Below are positions 34,624 to 43,467 of a DNA stretch of 64,000 bases, in pieces (within the stretch, counting starts at the first letter, position 1; each line of letters begins with the position of its first letter). The translations under genes and the position numbers were made by a program. The stretch covers positions 17,427 through 81,426 of the forward strand of contig JAIKXS010000073.1 in assembly GCA_024683955.1 (NCBI GenBank), given 5' to 3'. Source of the DNA: Desulfovibrio sp. (GTDB lineage Bacteria > Desulfobacterota > Desulfovibrionia > Desulfovibrionales > Desulfovibrionaceae). The notes beneath the pieces are model-generated. The model was not told where the DNA came from and ran no database searches. It saw only the letters and a program-made list of their open reading frames with translations.

Positions 34624-37587
34624 TTATCGTGTAAGAAAGTCATAGAGACCAAAGGGGACAGGACGGTCGAGCTTGAGGAGAAAATGGACGATCGGATGCA
34701 TTCTGCCGTTGTCTCCAAGAATTTCGGTCTCTTCTCCGTCGGTTGGTCGTACCGGCCCTAAGTAATAGAACTCGCTCCCCTCATCATCGCTTTTTTTTAT
34801 AAAGAGCAGGACCGACAAAGCCCTCTCTTCGTGCTCTGCGATGTGCCGCACTTCCTTTCCGTCGATTCGGCGGTCGTGTTTCGTAAACCATCGTAATACG
34901 CTGTTACTGATGAATTTGTCTTCATATTTTGTTGCTGTGGGGATGTTATTATTTTTTTTGTATGTTACAAATATGGGGCATATATCATTTTTAATTTTAT
35001 ATCCATATATTGTAGAACTTATGTCTTTTTCCCAATTAAGTATTCTACATATATCACGTCTTGAATATTTTTGATATAGTACAAGATTGTTTTTGTCAGA
35101 ATTTTTGTAATTATCTTTGTATTTTTCTATTCCACATTGAATTATGTCATTTAGTGCAAATGTAAAAAAATCGTTTTGATTATCTTTTGCTTCAAAAATA
35201 CTTTCCCCTGCGATATAAGCACTGCTTCCTATGCTTTTTATAATAGTAATGTCTGAAAACCTTTTCTTTTCATTTTCGGTATTCAGAAAAGTTTTGTTAA
35301 GAATGCGTATAGCTGATTCAAAATCAGCATATGTGCATGCAATGTCATCCTTTTTCAGCTCTTCAAAGTATTGCTGTTCCTGAACAGTGTCGTTGTGAAT
35401 AAGCATTTGGAGAAGTATCAATTCATGCGGCCGTTTTCCGTCTCCAACTTGCGTGGAGATATAGTCAAGGACCGTATACTGTTCAGGAAGCAGGGACGCT
35501 GGCAAGGCATTTTGATCAACATTTTTCACAAAGCTGTAGTAGGATCCCTTTTGGTATGTGGTAAAGAGTTCCGGGTCAATCTCTCCAATCCGATACCAGT
35601 CAAGCATTGAGGGAATCCGTCCGAGTTTGTCCTTGAGCGCGAAGTAGTGCTTCTTCAGAAAAATCTTAGGCGTTGACGATTGGTCTATGGCAGAAAAAAT
35701 GGCTGCTTTTGCAACTTCGTCAAAATGGATGGTGGAGACCCCGGGGACAATGGTTGACCCCTCCATGACGTATTTGCGCATATTGTCTTTTTTGTAGGTA
35801 CGGTCTCCGGAAAGGGCAATGGGGATGAGAAAGTTGCCCCTGTAGTTTGCAATAAAATCGAGTACAACAAGAAATTCCTTGTCCCGGTGTTTGCGCAGCC
35901 CTCTCCCAAGCTGCTGAACAAAGACGATGGCGCTTTCTGTCGGACGCAGCAGTATCACCTGATTGATTTCTGGAATATCCACCCCTTCATTGAAGATATT
36001 GACCGTGAGGATGTAGTCAAGGGCGTCGTCCCCATTGTCCCGCAGACGTTCGATAGCCTCCTGACGGGCTTCTTCGCTGTCCTCTCCCGAGAGGGCAATG
36101 GTCCGTAAGAGCGTTCCGTCCGGTCCTTTCCTCTTATTGAAAAGTTTTGAGAGGAGTTTCGCCTCCTCAATGCTTGCGCAGAAAATAAGCCCCTTCAGCT
36201 TCGTTCCCGAATATCCGTAGTAGCTTGCCTGTTCAAGCACATGGTCTACGCGTTCTTCCTCATGTATCCTGTTAAAGATTCTTCCGTCGAAAACGCCGTT
36301 TTCCGTTTCTCCTTCAGTGTCTATATCCTTAAGACCGAAGTAGTGGAAAGGGCAGAGGAGATTGTTTTCGAGGGCGTCCTTCAGCCGGATTTCGTAGAGG
36401 ATTGTACGGTCAAAAAGTGCGTAGACATCCGCCCTGTCCGTCCGGTCAGGCGTTGCCGTCATGCCGAGCCAGAAGGAGGGGGTGAAGTAGTCGAAAAGAG
36501 CTCGATAGGTCGGGGCCACGGCGTGGTGCACCTCATCAATGACGATAGTTGAAAAATCGTCTTTCTTAAAACGGTGCAGGACTTCGTTTTTTGCAAGCAT
36601 GGAGACCATGGCAAAGACAAAGCGGGCCTTTGAAATGGCCGTAAAATCCTTTTCGTCTCCCGAGAGTCCGACCATGCGGTCCGGGTCCTCTCCAAACACA
36701 AGGGCATAGGATTCTTTTGCCTGTTCAAGAATCTGCCGGCGATGGGCGATAAAGAGCACGCGCCTGGGCCGTAACACATCTCTGAGACCGAAGGCAGACG
36801 CATAGGTTTTGCCCGTGCCTGTCGCAGAGATAAGGAGCCCTTTGCGTGAACCGGAATCAAGGGCCTTCTTAAGCGCGTCAAGAAAGGCCTCTTGCATGGG
36901 ATTTGGCGTGAGCCTGTAGCCCCTGAGGAAGGTGGTGTGTCCTTTTGTCGAACATGCCTGCTGACGGCGACAGGTTGTGTGGCGTATCGCATAGGAGCTG
37001 CGGATCTCAGCGTATTCCTTTGTTTTTTTATGCTGCCAGAGGTCTTCAAAGTTTTGCGCAACGGACGCCGCGATTTCCCCTTCTTTGGTTGAGACAATTT
37101 TAATGTTCCACTCATGATTAACGGTAAGGGCATACTGCGTCAGGTTTGCGCTGCCAATGAGAATGCTGTAGAGGCCGTCGTGCCGGAAAAGATAGCCCTT
37201 GGTGTGGAACCCTTCCCCGGCACTTGTCTCGTACATGCGAAGGGTAATGTTGCAGAGAGAGTCGAGGGTGTCCAGTGCCTTTGGCTCGCTGAAGGCCAGG
37301 TAGTCCGTCGTCAGGATGCGCCCGTGAATGTGCTTCTTCTCCAGATTCTTCAGCACGGGGAGAAGCGGGGTTATTCCGCTTTGGGTAATGAAGGCGACAG
37401 AAATGTCGAAGGATTCAGCCAGGCTGAGCTCCCGTTCAATGAAGGACAGAACACTTTCCTCGCGGCTGTTGATGACGAATTCGGGCTGAAGAGCGGGATT
37501 CCCGTTGCTTTTCGCGTCGATGTACCCTTTTTCGAAACCATGCAGCAGAATAGTTCTGATTTCATCTTCAATGGCGGAAGTTGGCAA
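34624..37587 (-). CDS. Superfamily II helicase with N-terminal PLD nuclease-like domain and C-terminal DUF3427
   Basis: A 987-residue protein. Residues about 40-180 are a phospholipase-D/HKD-type domain (FHTKGYLF at 127-134, then LIGSANLT at 143-150). Residues 225-600 are a DEAD/DEAH helicase core with ATGTGKTYAS (255-264), DEVHH (351-355), MTATPDR (376-382) and QQLGRGLRKH (558-567). The rest is DUF3427, including RRDICRILNWEKDISSTIYGYKI and LRWFTKHDRR. Proteins of this layout often lie in defence-associated loci; the activity is presumably on DNA. The DNA for residues about 748-899 (34890-35345) is much more AT-rich than the rest, which hints at replacement of this segment. It forms an operon with the NUDIX gene. 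Confidence 0.9.
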   Translation of the reverse strand: MPTSAIEDEIRTILLHGFEKGYIDAKSNGNPALQPEFVINSREESVLSFIERELSLAESFDISVAFITQSGITPLLPVLKNLEKKHIHGRILTTDYLAFSEPKALDTLDSLCNITLRMYETSAGEGFHTKGYLFRHDGLYSILIGSANLTQYALTVNHEWNIKIVSTKEGEIAASVAQNFEDLWQHKKTKEYAEIRSSYAIRHTTCRRQQACSTKGHTTFLRGYRLTPNPMQEAFLDALKKALDSGSRKGLLISATGTGKTYASAFGLRDVLRPRRVLFIAHRRQILEQAKESYALVFGEDPDRMVGLSGDEKDFTAISKARFVFAMVSMLAKNEVLHRFKKDDFSTIVIDEVHHAVAPTYRALFDYFTPSFWLGMTATPDRTDRADVYALFDRTILYEIRLKDALENNLLCPFHYFGLKDIDTEGETENGVFDGRIFNRIHEEERVDHVLEQASYYGYSGTKLKGLIFCASIEEAKLLSKLFNKRKGPDGTLLRTIALSGEDSEEARQEAIERLRDNGDDALDYILTVNIFNEGVDIPEINQVILLRPTESAIVFVQQLGRGLRKHRDKEFLVVLDFIANYRGNFLIPIALSGDRTYKKDNMRKYVMEGSTIVPGVSTIHFDEVAKAAIFSAIDQSSTPKIFLKKHYFALKDKLGRIPSMLDWYRIGEIDPELFTTYQKGSYYSFVKNVDQNALPASLLPEQYTVLDYISTQVGDGKRPHELILLQMLIHNDTVQEQQYFEELKKDDIACTYADFESAIRILNKTFLNTENEKKRFSDITIIKSIGSSAYIAGESIFEAKDNQNDFFTFALNDIIQCGIEKYKDNYKNSDKNNLVLYQKYSRRDICRILNWEKDISSTIYGYKIKNDICPIFVTYKKNNNIPTATKYEDKFISNSVLRWFTKHDRRIDGKEVRHIAEHEERALSVLLFIKKSDDEGSEFYYLGPVRPTDGEETEILGDNGRMHPIVHFLLKLDRPVPFGLYDFLTR

Positions 37588-37620
37588 GGGAAGCCTCCTG
37601 ATCTTTTGTTTAAAGGATAT

Positions 37621-38373
37621 CTAGAAAAAATATTTGAAGAGGAGGGAAAGTGTCAAAAGAAAAAGGGAAAAGGATAGAACGTGCCTGATCCAGACATTGC
37701 CCCGTATGATCGCAAAACGGCTGCCAAGAATGTTGCCTGAGATGCTGGCAAGGGCCATGGGGAGCGCAACGGACCACAGCACGGCTCCCTCGACGATAAA
37801 GGTGACGGCGCTCGCGCAGTTCGACGCAAGGTTAAACACCTTTGCCGTTGCCGAGGCATGAAGGAGGTCAAGTCCAATAAGCCAGTGGAAGATCAGAATC
37901 AGGATGGTGCCTGTTCCGGGGCCAAAGAAGCCGTCGTAAAGGCCGATGGAGAAGGTGAGGAGGGCTATGCGGAGGAAGGAGAGAGGGCGTTCCTTTTTTC
38001 CCCCTCTGTCAGCGCCCGGAAGAAGTGTCAGAACAAATGCCAAGGGCAGCATGGCCGCAAGAATCTTCCCGAGAAGTTCGTTATCGACATGAAGGGCTAT
38101 GATTGAACCGAGAAAGGCACCAAGGAGGGAAAAGGCGATACCCCGGAGTGCAATATCAAAGCGTACAAGGCCCCGGAGCGCAAAGGAGGAAAGCGCCGAC
38201 GCCGTGCCAAGACTCGAGCTCACTTTGTTGACGGCAAGAACGTGGTGAGGGGGAATGCCTGTCAGAAGAAGCGCCGGCAGGGTGATGAGCCCCCCACCTC
38301 CGGCGATTGCGTCTATAAAGCCAGCAAGAAAGGCCGCGAGGGAGGCAAAAGCTATCAACGAGAGAGAAAGCAT
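37621..38373 (-). CDS. TauE/SafE-family sulfite exporter-like permease
   Basis: A 250-residue inner-membrane protein with about eight hydrophobic helices. The family's repeated signature is visible as AGFIDAIAGGGGLITLPALLLTGIPPHHVLAVNK (near 16-49) and again in SIGLYDGFFGPGTGTILILIF. TauE/SafE proteins export sulfite, sulfonate-derived or other organic anions. GGAG lies 5 nt before the ATG at 38373. It is 110 nt downstream of the TRAP permease on the same strand and 33 nt upstream of the helicase gene. Substrate cannot be read from sequence. Confidence 0.85.
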   Translation of the reverse strand: MLSLSLIAFASLAAFLAGFIDAIAGGGGLITLPALLLTGIPPHHVLAVNKVSSSLGTASALSSFALRGLVRFDIALRGIAFSLLGAFLGSIIALHVDNELLGKILAAMLPLAFVLTLLPGADRGGKKERPLSFLRIALLTFSIGLYDGFFGPGTGTILILIFHWLIGLDLLHASATAKVFNLASNCASAVTFIVEGAVLWSVALPMALASISGNILGSRFAIIRGNVWIRHVLSFSLFLLTLSLLFKYFF

Positions 38374-38483
38374 GCGTGCTCCGCACACCTTGTGCGCGTT
38401 TCCTTTTCAAAAGCCCGTGGTCACAAAGGGGATGAGACTCTTGATGGGGAGTGAAGTTTTGGTTCCCCTGTAGGATGGTCTTG

Positions 38484-40580
38484 TTATGCGGACGCTCCTT
38501 CACTGTCTTCACTGTCCCGACGAAAGATCTTCTGCAGGATGTAGACGATAGCCATAAGGGTGATACCCGCAAGGTCGGTCATGATACCCGGAACGATGAG
38601 CACAATGGCCGCTCCAAGGAGGATAAGACGTTCAATAAGCATGAGCTTGCGCTTCCAAAATCCCACACTGGCAAAGGAAAGGGCCGCTATGCCGATGACG
38701 GCTGTCGCCACAATGACGGCTATCTGGAGATTGCTTGCCCCTATCATGAGAAGTCCGGGATCGTAGCAGAAAATATAGGGAATGAAGAAACCTGCCGCCG
38801 CAAGTTTGACGGCCATGAAGCCCGTTGCATTGGGTTCTGACTTGGCGATGCCCGCTGCCGCGTAGGCCGCAAGGGCGACAGGGGGCGTAAGGTCGGCAAG
38901 GATGCCGAAGTACATGATAAAGAGGTGCGCCGCCATTTTTGGCACACCAAAGGTCTCGATGGCCGGTGCGGCGATGGTCGCGAGGACAATATATTTGGCG
39001 GTTGTCGGAAGACCCATGCCGAGAATGATCGATGAGAGCATGGTGAAGAAAAGGGTCAGGGCAAAGCTGTTCGAAGAGAGGGCAAGAATGGCATTCGCGA
39101 GTTTCAGGCCGACACCCGTAAGGGTGACTGTACCGACAACAAAACCTGTGCAGGCGCAGGCCGCCGCAACGCCAAGGGCGAGACGGCCTCCTTTCTCAAG
39201 GGCAAGAAGAATGTCGGAGAAGGCGTTTTTGTTGCAGGAGATAAGCTCGTCCGTCACCGGGAGATTGCTTGCCTGTGAGCCGAAAAAGACCGTGATATTC
39301 TGGGCGAGGAGAGAAATGGTCACGGTTGTCAGAATGCAGTAGTAGGCTGAACGGAGCGGTGTGTAGCCCTGGATCAGAAGATATATCAGAACAAAGACGG
39401 GGATGAGCAGGTAGCCGCCCTGCCGGAGTACTGGCCAGACCTTTGGGAGGCGTTCCTTTGGAATGCCTTTAAGCCCGAGACGCTTCGCCTCCATATGGAC
39501 CATGAAGCCCACGGCAAGATAATAGAGAACGGCAGGTATGAGCGCGGCCTTCGCGATTTCGATATAGCCGACTCCAAGGAACTGGGCCATGATAAAGGCC
39601 GCAGCCCCCATGATGGGAGGCATGATCTGACCACCGGTTGAAGATGCCGCCTCCACAGCGCCAGCAAATGCTCCCCTGTAGCCAACGCTCTTCATAAGCG
39701 GAATGGTAAAGGTTCCCGTAGAAACCGTATTGGCAACGGAAGAGCCGGAGATAGTGCCGAAAAAGCCGCTTGCAAGGACCGCAACCTTGGCCGGTCCGCC
39801 CACAAAACGGCCGGCTGCCGCAAGGGAGAGGTCGATAAAGAATTTACCCAGCCCCGTGCTGTGAAGAAAAGCTCCAAAGAGAATGAAGAGAAAAACAAAG
39901 GAGGCGGAAACTCCGAGGGGCATGCCGAAAAGGCCTTCCGTTGTGAGATACATGTACGAAACGATACGCTTTAGTGAAAATCCCGGATGTCCCATCATCC
40001 CCGGTATGTAGTTGCCGAAAAGGGCGTAGAGAAGGAAACAGACGGCAACAAGGGTTATGGGAAGCCCCACAATGCGGCGCGTGGCCTCAAGGACGAGAAG
40101 TATGGATGCGAGACCAAAGCAAAAGTCTGTCGTTGTGGCAGGACCTGCATCGAGAACTATCGTGTCGTAATTGTAGACGATGTAGCCGGAAACGGCGGCG
40201 CCAGCAATGGAGAGGAGAAGATCATACCAGGCAAGGGAATCCTTGTCTCCGTCAGCTCTTGCCGGGTAGAGAAGATAAATCAGTACGAGTACAAAACCCA
40301 GGTGGACGGCGCGCTGAATCTGGGGGGGATACTGACCGACCGCAGCGGTATAGAGATGGAAGAGTGAAAAAAGAATGCAGAGTGTCTTTATAACGTATTC
40401 AAAAAGTCCTTTAAAAGAACGGTAACTTGCTTCCTTATCGTATTTAGCGACAATTTCTGAGACATCTACAGCTTGCTGAGCCCTTTCAACAGTATCAGAA
40501 TTGAGCATTTGCTCTTTTTCAAGAGAAAAATTTTCAGATCCTTTTTTAATGATCATATCAAGTCTGTTTTTATGGCTCAT
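38484..40580 (-). CDS. TAXI-type TRAP transporter permease, fused 4TM/12TM subunits
   Basis: A 698-residue inner-membrane permease in which the small (DctQ-like) and large (DctM-like) TRAP subunits are joined, as is usual for TAXI systems. A soluble N-terminus of about 60 residues precedes the helices. The large-subunit signatures are present: ASGFFGTISGSSVANTVSTGTFTIPLMKSVGYR, AVEAASSTGGQIMPPIMGAAAFIMAQ and GMGLPTTAKYIVLATIAAPAI. It takes up organic acids with a periplasmic binding protein driven by an ion gradient. The matching TAXI binding protein is at 43468 on the same strand, separated by the DUF1850 gene and an unknown gene. Confidence 0.93.
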   Translation of the reverse strand: MSHKNRLDMIIKKGSENFSLEKEQMLNSDTVERAQQAVDVSEIVAKYDKEASYRSFKGLFEYVIKTLCILFSLFHLYTAAVGQYPPQIQRAVHLGFVLVLIYLLYPARADGDKDSLAWYDLLLSIAGAAVSGYIVYNYDTIVLDAGPATTTDFCFGLASILLVLEATRRIVGLPITLVAVCFLLYALFGNYIPGMMGHPGFSLKRIVSYMYLTTEGLFGMPLGVSASFVFLFILFGAFLHSTGLGKFFIDLSLAAAGRFVGGPAKVAVLASGFFGTISGSSVANTVSTGTFTIPLMKSVGYRGAFAGAVEAASSTGGQIMPPIMGAAAFIMAQFLGVGYIEIAKAALIPAVLYYLAVGFMVHMEAKRLGLKGIPKERLPKVWPVLRQGGYLLIPVFVLIYLLIQGYTPLRSAYYCILTTVTISLLAQNITVFFGSQASNLPVTDELISCNKNAFSDILLALEKGGRLALGVAAACACTGFVVGTVTLTGVGLKLANAILALSSNSFALTLFFTMLSSIILGMGLPTTAKYIVLATIAAPAIETFGVPKMAAHLFIMYFGILADLTPPVALAAYAAAGIAKSEPNATGFMAVKLAAAGFFIPYIFCYDPGLLMIGASNLQIAVIVATAVIGIAALSFASVGFWKRKLMLIERLILLGAAIVLIVPGIMTDLAGITLMAIVYILQKIFRRDSEDSEGASA

Positions 40581-41034
40581 GGTACATCCTTATGACGCTA
40601 AAAAACAAAAAAGCAGCGTAAGCTTCTCGTTGGAGGATTCCATGGAGGGGCTTGCTGCGTTATTGGGTCAAATGACCAGGGGCGCTGAAGGGCGCCTGCT
40701 TTGTTTTAAAAGGGCGATCTAAGCGTTGCGAAAGAAAAGCCCGTCTGGATATCCCGCCCGGAAGCAGAAAAGGGGAGAGCAAAGCGAATACGGTAAAACA
40801 GCAAAAAACTTTCCACTTTTTCAATAATAGCTTTTTTTCCTGACAAAAACAAGCAAACGCTTTTGTCCCCCGCTAATTTGTCGTCTTTTTTGCCGCTTTG
40901 CTCCAGAGAAACGCAACTCTTCTTCCATCCAGACGTACTCCTCCTTTCCAATAATCGTTTCATGAAAGGGAGCGCCGAGCAGGGCTCCCCGTTTTCAATG
41001 GCGTTCAAAGGGCTTTGCACCGCGCGTGGCGCTG

Positions 41035-42675
41035 CTAACACGCAGGGTGTTCCTTCCTGGTGCGTTCATCGCCGGCCGGTTCTTCGGAATGTTCCCGTGC
41101 GTCTCTGAGCAGGGAAAAACGGTCAGGGCTGAGTGAGAGAATCGCGTCGCAGATCTCCTGCTGTTTTTTCGGCCCGAGTGTCCGGAGGCGTCTTAGGAGA
41201 GCGTGTTCTGCTTTCTCATGGGCCATATCTCCCTGCACGTGTTTCATGAGTTCAGAAATGCCACGTGCGTAGATTTCAGTCGAAACCGTATCGGGATCGG
41301 CAAGGGAAAGCAGGAGGATGGCGTGTTCTGTACTCTCTGGCTCCATGACGCCTTTTGCGATACGTGCAAGGGTCGTTTCACCCTCACGGAGAAGAGAGAG
41401 AATGTCTCGTTGTGCTTCCCGCGAACAGGCCAGTAAGGAGGCGTGGGAGAGTGGCAGAGCGCTTGCGTTCTCCCAAAGTACGCTGAGCGCTTCCGGAAGA
41501 GCACGCGCAAAAAAGGAAGGAGACGGGATGCTGGAAAGATCAGGCTGTGCCTCCCGTTTGTTACCTTTTTTGCAGAGGGAGGTGATGGCGAGAGCAATGC
41601 CCGCGCCAAGCCACCTTGCCTGAATGAAGAAGAGGCTGAGCCGTGTGTTGAGTGATTTTTCATGGAAGCCGGTATCGGACCGCGTTGCCCCGCAGAACTT
41701 TTTTCCCCATTCCCGCGTGAACTGCGCAAGGCTTCTTGCGGCATCCTGCATTGCCCCCGTTATTCCGTAAAAAAATGCCTTTGTTCCTGAAATAAGTCCA
41801 AGACAGGGGCTTCTGGGGGCTGTTGCGACGGCCATGCGCTCATCGTCGCTGAGCGCATCGTGATCAAGACGTGCCTCTTCCGCATGCGGAAGCCGCCCGA
41901 CCTCCCAAAACCGCCGCCTGCCCCTGATGTTTTGCACCATGAGTATTGTCCGTTGAGCCTCCGCATCCCCTCCATGGCTGCCGGACTTCCCGCTCAAGCA
42001 TTCGTTTTCGGCATGCTTTCTTGAGGAGGTGCTGTCACCTGAACGCCTTTCACAGATCCCCTTAAGCAGGTTTTCGCGGTTTTCGTCACCCTGTGGCTTC
42101 TGAATGTTGGATAAAAGTGACGGATGGAGGTCCCGTAGAGCCGAAGCGTCGTTTTTCAGCACGGCCAAAAAAAGCTCCCTGTCGTTTTCAAGGGCCATTT
42201 TCGGAATAAAGGAGAGCGCGTCGCCAATCGGCCAGGGTGATGAATGCAGCATTCTGCAGAGAAGGCTTCTCAGGGCAGGATTTCTAAAGTCGTCCTTACG
42301 CAGATATCTTATGACGGAACAGGGCGTGCTGCCTTTTTCCGCGAGGTACCTGATCGCCCTGATCCGTACTTCCCCAGCCTCCTTCTTTCTCCCTCCGAGA
42401 ACATCGTGGGTAAGGAGGGCAAGTCCTTCCGGACCAACCCGGTCCAGATATGGTGCCGTACTGAGCTTTTTTGCTGCGTAAGAAAGGGTGCGGAAGACGC
42501 CTGACGGATCCATGCGCAGCGCCTCGTCCACACATTTTCTAGCCCATATGCGTTCCCGTGTGTCTCCGGCGGTCAGAAGTCTTGAGAGTGAGCGCCGTTG
42601 CCCTTCGTTGAGGGATGACCAGTCTTTACGATCATAATGAAGGTCGTAGAAAAGGTGTTCCGGATCGATCTTCAC
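41035..42675 (-). CDS. Unknown helical protein within the TAXI TRAP cluster
   Basis: A 546-residue protein I do not recognise. It has no signal peptide. Residues about 1-200 and 390-520 are built of short amphipathic helices with Arg/Leu-rich pairs (for example RRSLSRLLTAGDTRERIWARKCVDEAL), a pattern like HEAT/armadillo-type repeats. The middle, about 200-280, is polar and Ser/Arg/Gly-rich and looks disordered. A mildly hydrophobic segment (RWLGAGIALAITSLCKK) lies near residue 353. It opens with DPEHLFYDLHYDRKDWSSLNEGQRR. It sits between the DUF1850 gene (127 nt upstream) and the TRAP permease (454 nt downstream), and an AT-rich palindrome lies just before its start. Function unknown. Confidence 0.7.
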   Translation of the reverse strand: MKIDPEHLFYDLHYDRKDWSSLNEGQRRSLSRLLTAGDTRERIWARKCVDEALRMDPSGVFRTLSYAAKKLSTAPYLDRVGPEGLALLTHDVLGGRKKEAGEVRIRAIRYLAEKGSTPCSVIRYLRKDDFRNPALRSLLCRMLHSSPWPIGDALSFIPKMALENDRELFLAVLKNDASALRDLHPSLLSNIQKPQGDENRENLLKGICERRSGDSTSSRKHAENECLSGKSGSHGGDAEAQRTILMVQNIRGRRRFWEVGRLPHAEEARLDHDALSDDERMAVATAPRSPCLGLISGTKAFFYGITGAMQDAARSLAQFTREWGKKFCGATRSDTGFHEKSLNTRLSLFFIQARWLGAGIALAITSLCKKGNKREAQPDLSSIPSPSFFARALPEALSVLWENASALPLSHASLLACSREAQRDILSLLREGETTLARIAKGVMEPESTEHAILLLSLADPDTVSTEIYARGISELMKHVQGDMAHEKAEHALLRRLRTLGPKKQQEICDAILSLSPDRFSLLRDAREHSEEPAGDERTRKEHPAC

Positions 42676-42694
42676 GGGTGCACTCCTGTGTTAT

Positions 42695-42726
42695 TTAAAT
42701 AAAAATGATATATCAATTTTATTTAA
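42695..42726. promoter_or_regulatory. 32-bp AT-rich palindrome, candidate operator
   Basis: Half-sites 42695-42710 and 42711-42726 are complementary at 15 of 16 positions, centred on GATATATC. It lies 20 bp before the start codon of the unknown helical protein and 75 bp past the DUF1850 stop, where an internal promoter would be expected. The binding protein is unknown. Confidence 0.5.
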
Positions 42727-42801
42727 TCTGGTCAAGAGAACACCGAAACCGGTGAAGGATCTCTGGAAGGCGGATGAGCGAAAGCAGGGAGGGACTGGTT
42801 G

Positions 42802-43353
42802 CTATTTCTCTTTTCGAGTGCTGTCCGGGTTTTCAAGGGAAAAGGTGATGGCGGAACCAGGCTTGGCAAGGCTGTCAAGCCGCACTTCCTTCCTGCTTCC
42901 GTCTTGTGCGTTGTGTTCAGGGAGGAGAAGGGTATGTCCGGCGATACGTCCCACGCGCACGTCAAAGCGGGGGAGGGGTCTGTGATAGCCGTCAATGATG
43001 ATATGGCCGTCCTTAACGCGCATGCGCTGTCCCCCTTCAGGTCTGTAGGGCAGCCCCGCGCCAAAGTCCTGATAGACGGTTTTTTCGAGGAAAAGCTCGG
43101 AATTTTGACGACAGAACCATTCTTCGACCGGACTTTTGGCGACGGAATGGATGAAAAGAATACCAAAGCAGGTGCGGTCAGGGATCGGATAGCGGGCAAG
43201 TATCTTTCCCGTGCTGTCCTGCAGGACGAGGTCGTTCTCAGCGGCGGGTAGGGTTTCCGGAGAGAAGAGGAGAGCGATGTGGAAGAAAAGGAGAAGAAAC
43301 AGGTGTGGGAGAGCTCTGCCCGTGAGCGTTTTGATCGGAGCATGATGCGCCAT
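42802..43353 (-). CDS. DUF1850 protein, TAXI TRAP transporter partner
   Basis: A 183-residue exported protein. A hydrophobic signal segment (LPHLFLLLFFHIALLFSPETLPAAE) precedes a mature domain with FGILFIHSVAKSPVEEWF and TVYQDFGAGLPYRPEGGQRM, the DUF1850 signature. DUF1850 genes are nearly always found beside TAXI TRAP transporters; their biochemical role is not established. Here it lies between the binding protein (43468) and the permease (38484) genes. A strong terminator at 43417-43455 separates it from the binding-protein gene, so expression levels differ. Confidence 0.85.
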   Translation of the reverse strand: MAHHAPIKTLTGRALPHLFLLLFFHIALLFSPETLPAAENDLVLQDSTGKILARYPIPDRTCFGILFIHSVAKSPVEEWFCRQNSELFLEKTVYQDFGAGLPYRPEGGQRMRVKDGHIIIDGYHRPLPRFDVRVGRIAGHTLLLPEHNAQDGSRKEVRLDSLAKPGSAITFSLENPDSTRKEK

Positions 43354-43416
43354 GAAAAACCTCGAGTGACGTGTCGTGTCCCAAGGACGTACGACTGACC
43401 AAGGGGGGCGTCGCGA

Positions 43417-43455
43417 CTGAAAAAAAGGACAGCGTCACGCTGTCCTTTTTTTCAG
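43417..43455 (-). terminator. Perfect 18-bp intrinsic terminator after the TAXI binding protein
   Basis: Arms 43417-43434 and 43438-43455 are fully complementary around a 3-nt loop, with seven A on one side and seven T on the other. It lies 12 bp past the stop. It likely works as a partial terminator that makes the binding protein more abundant than the permease. Confidence 0.88.
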
Positions 43456-43467
43456 GGATAAGCGCGA

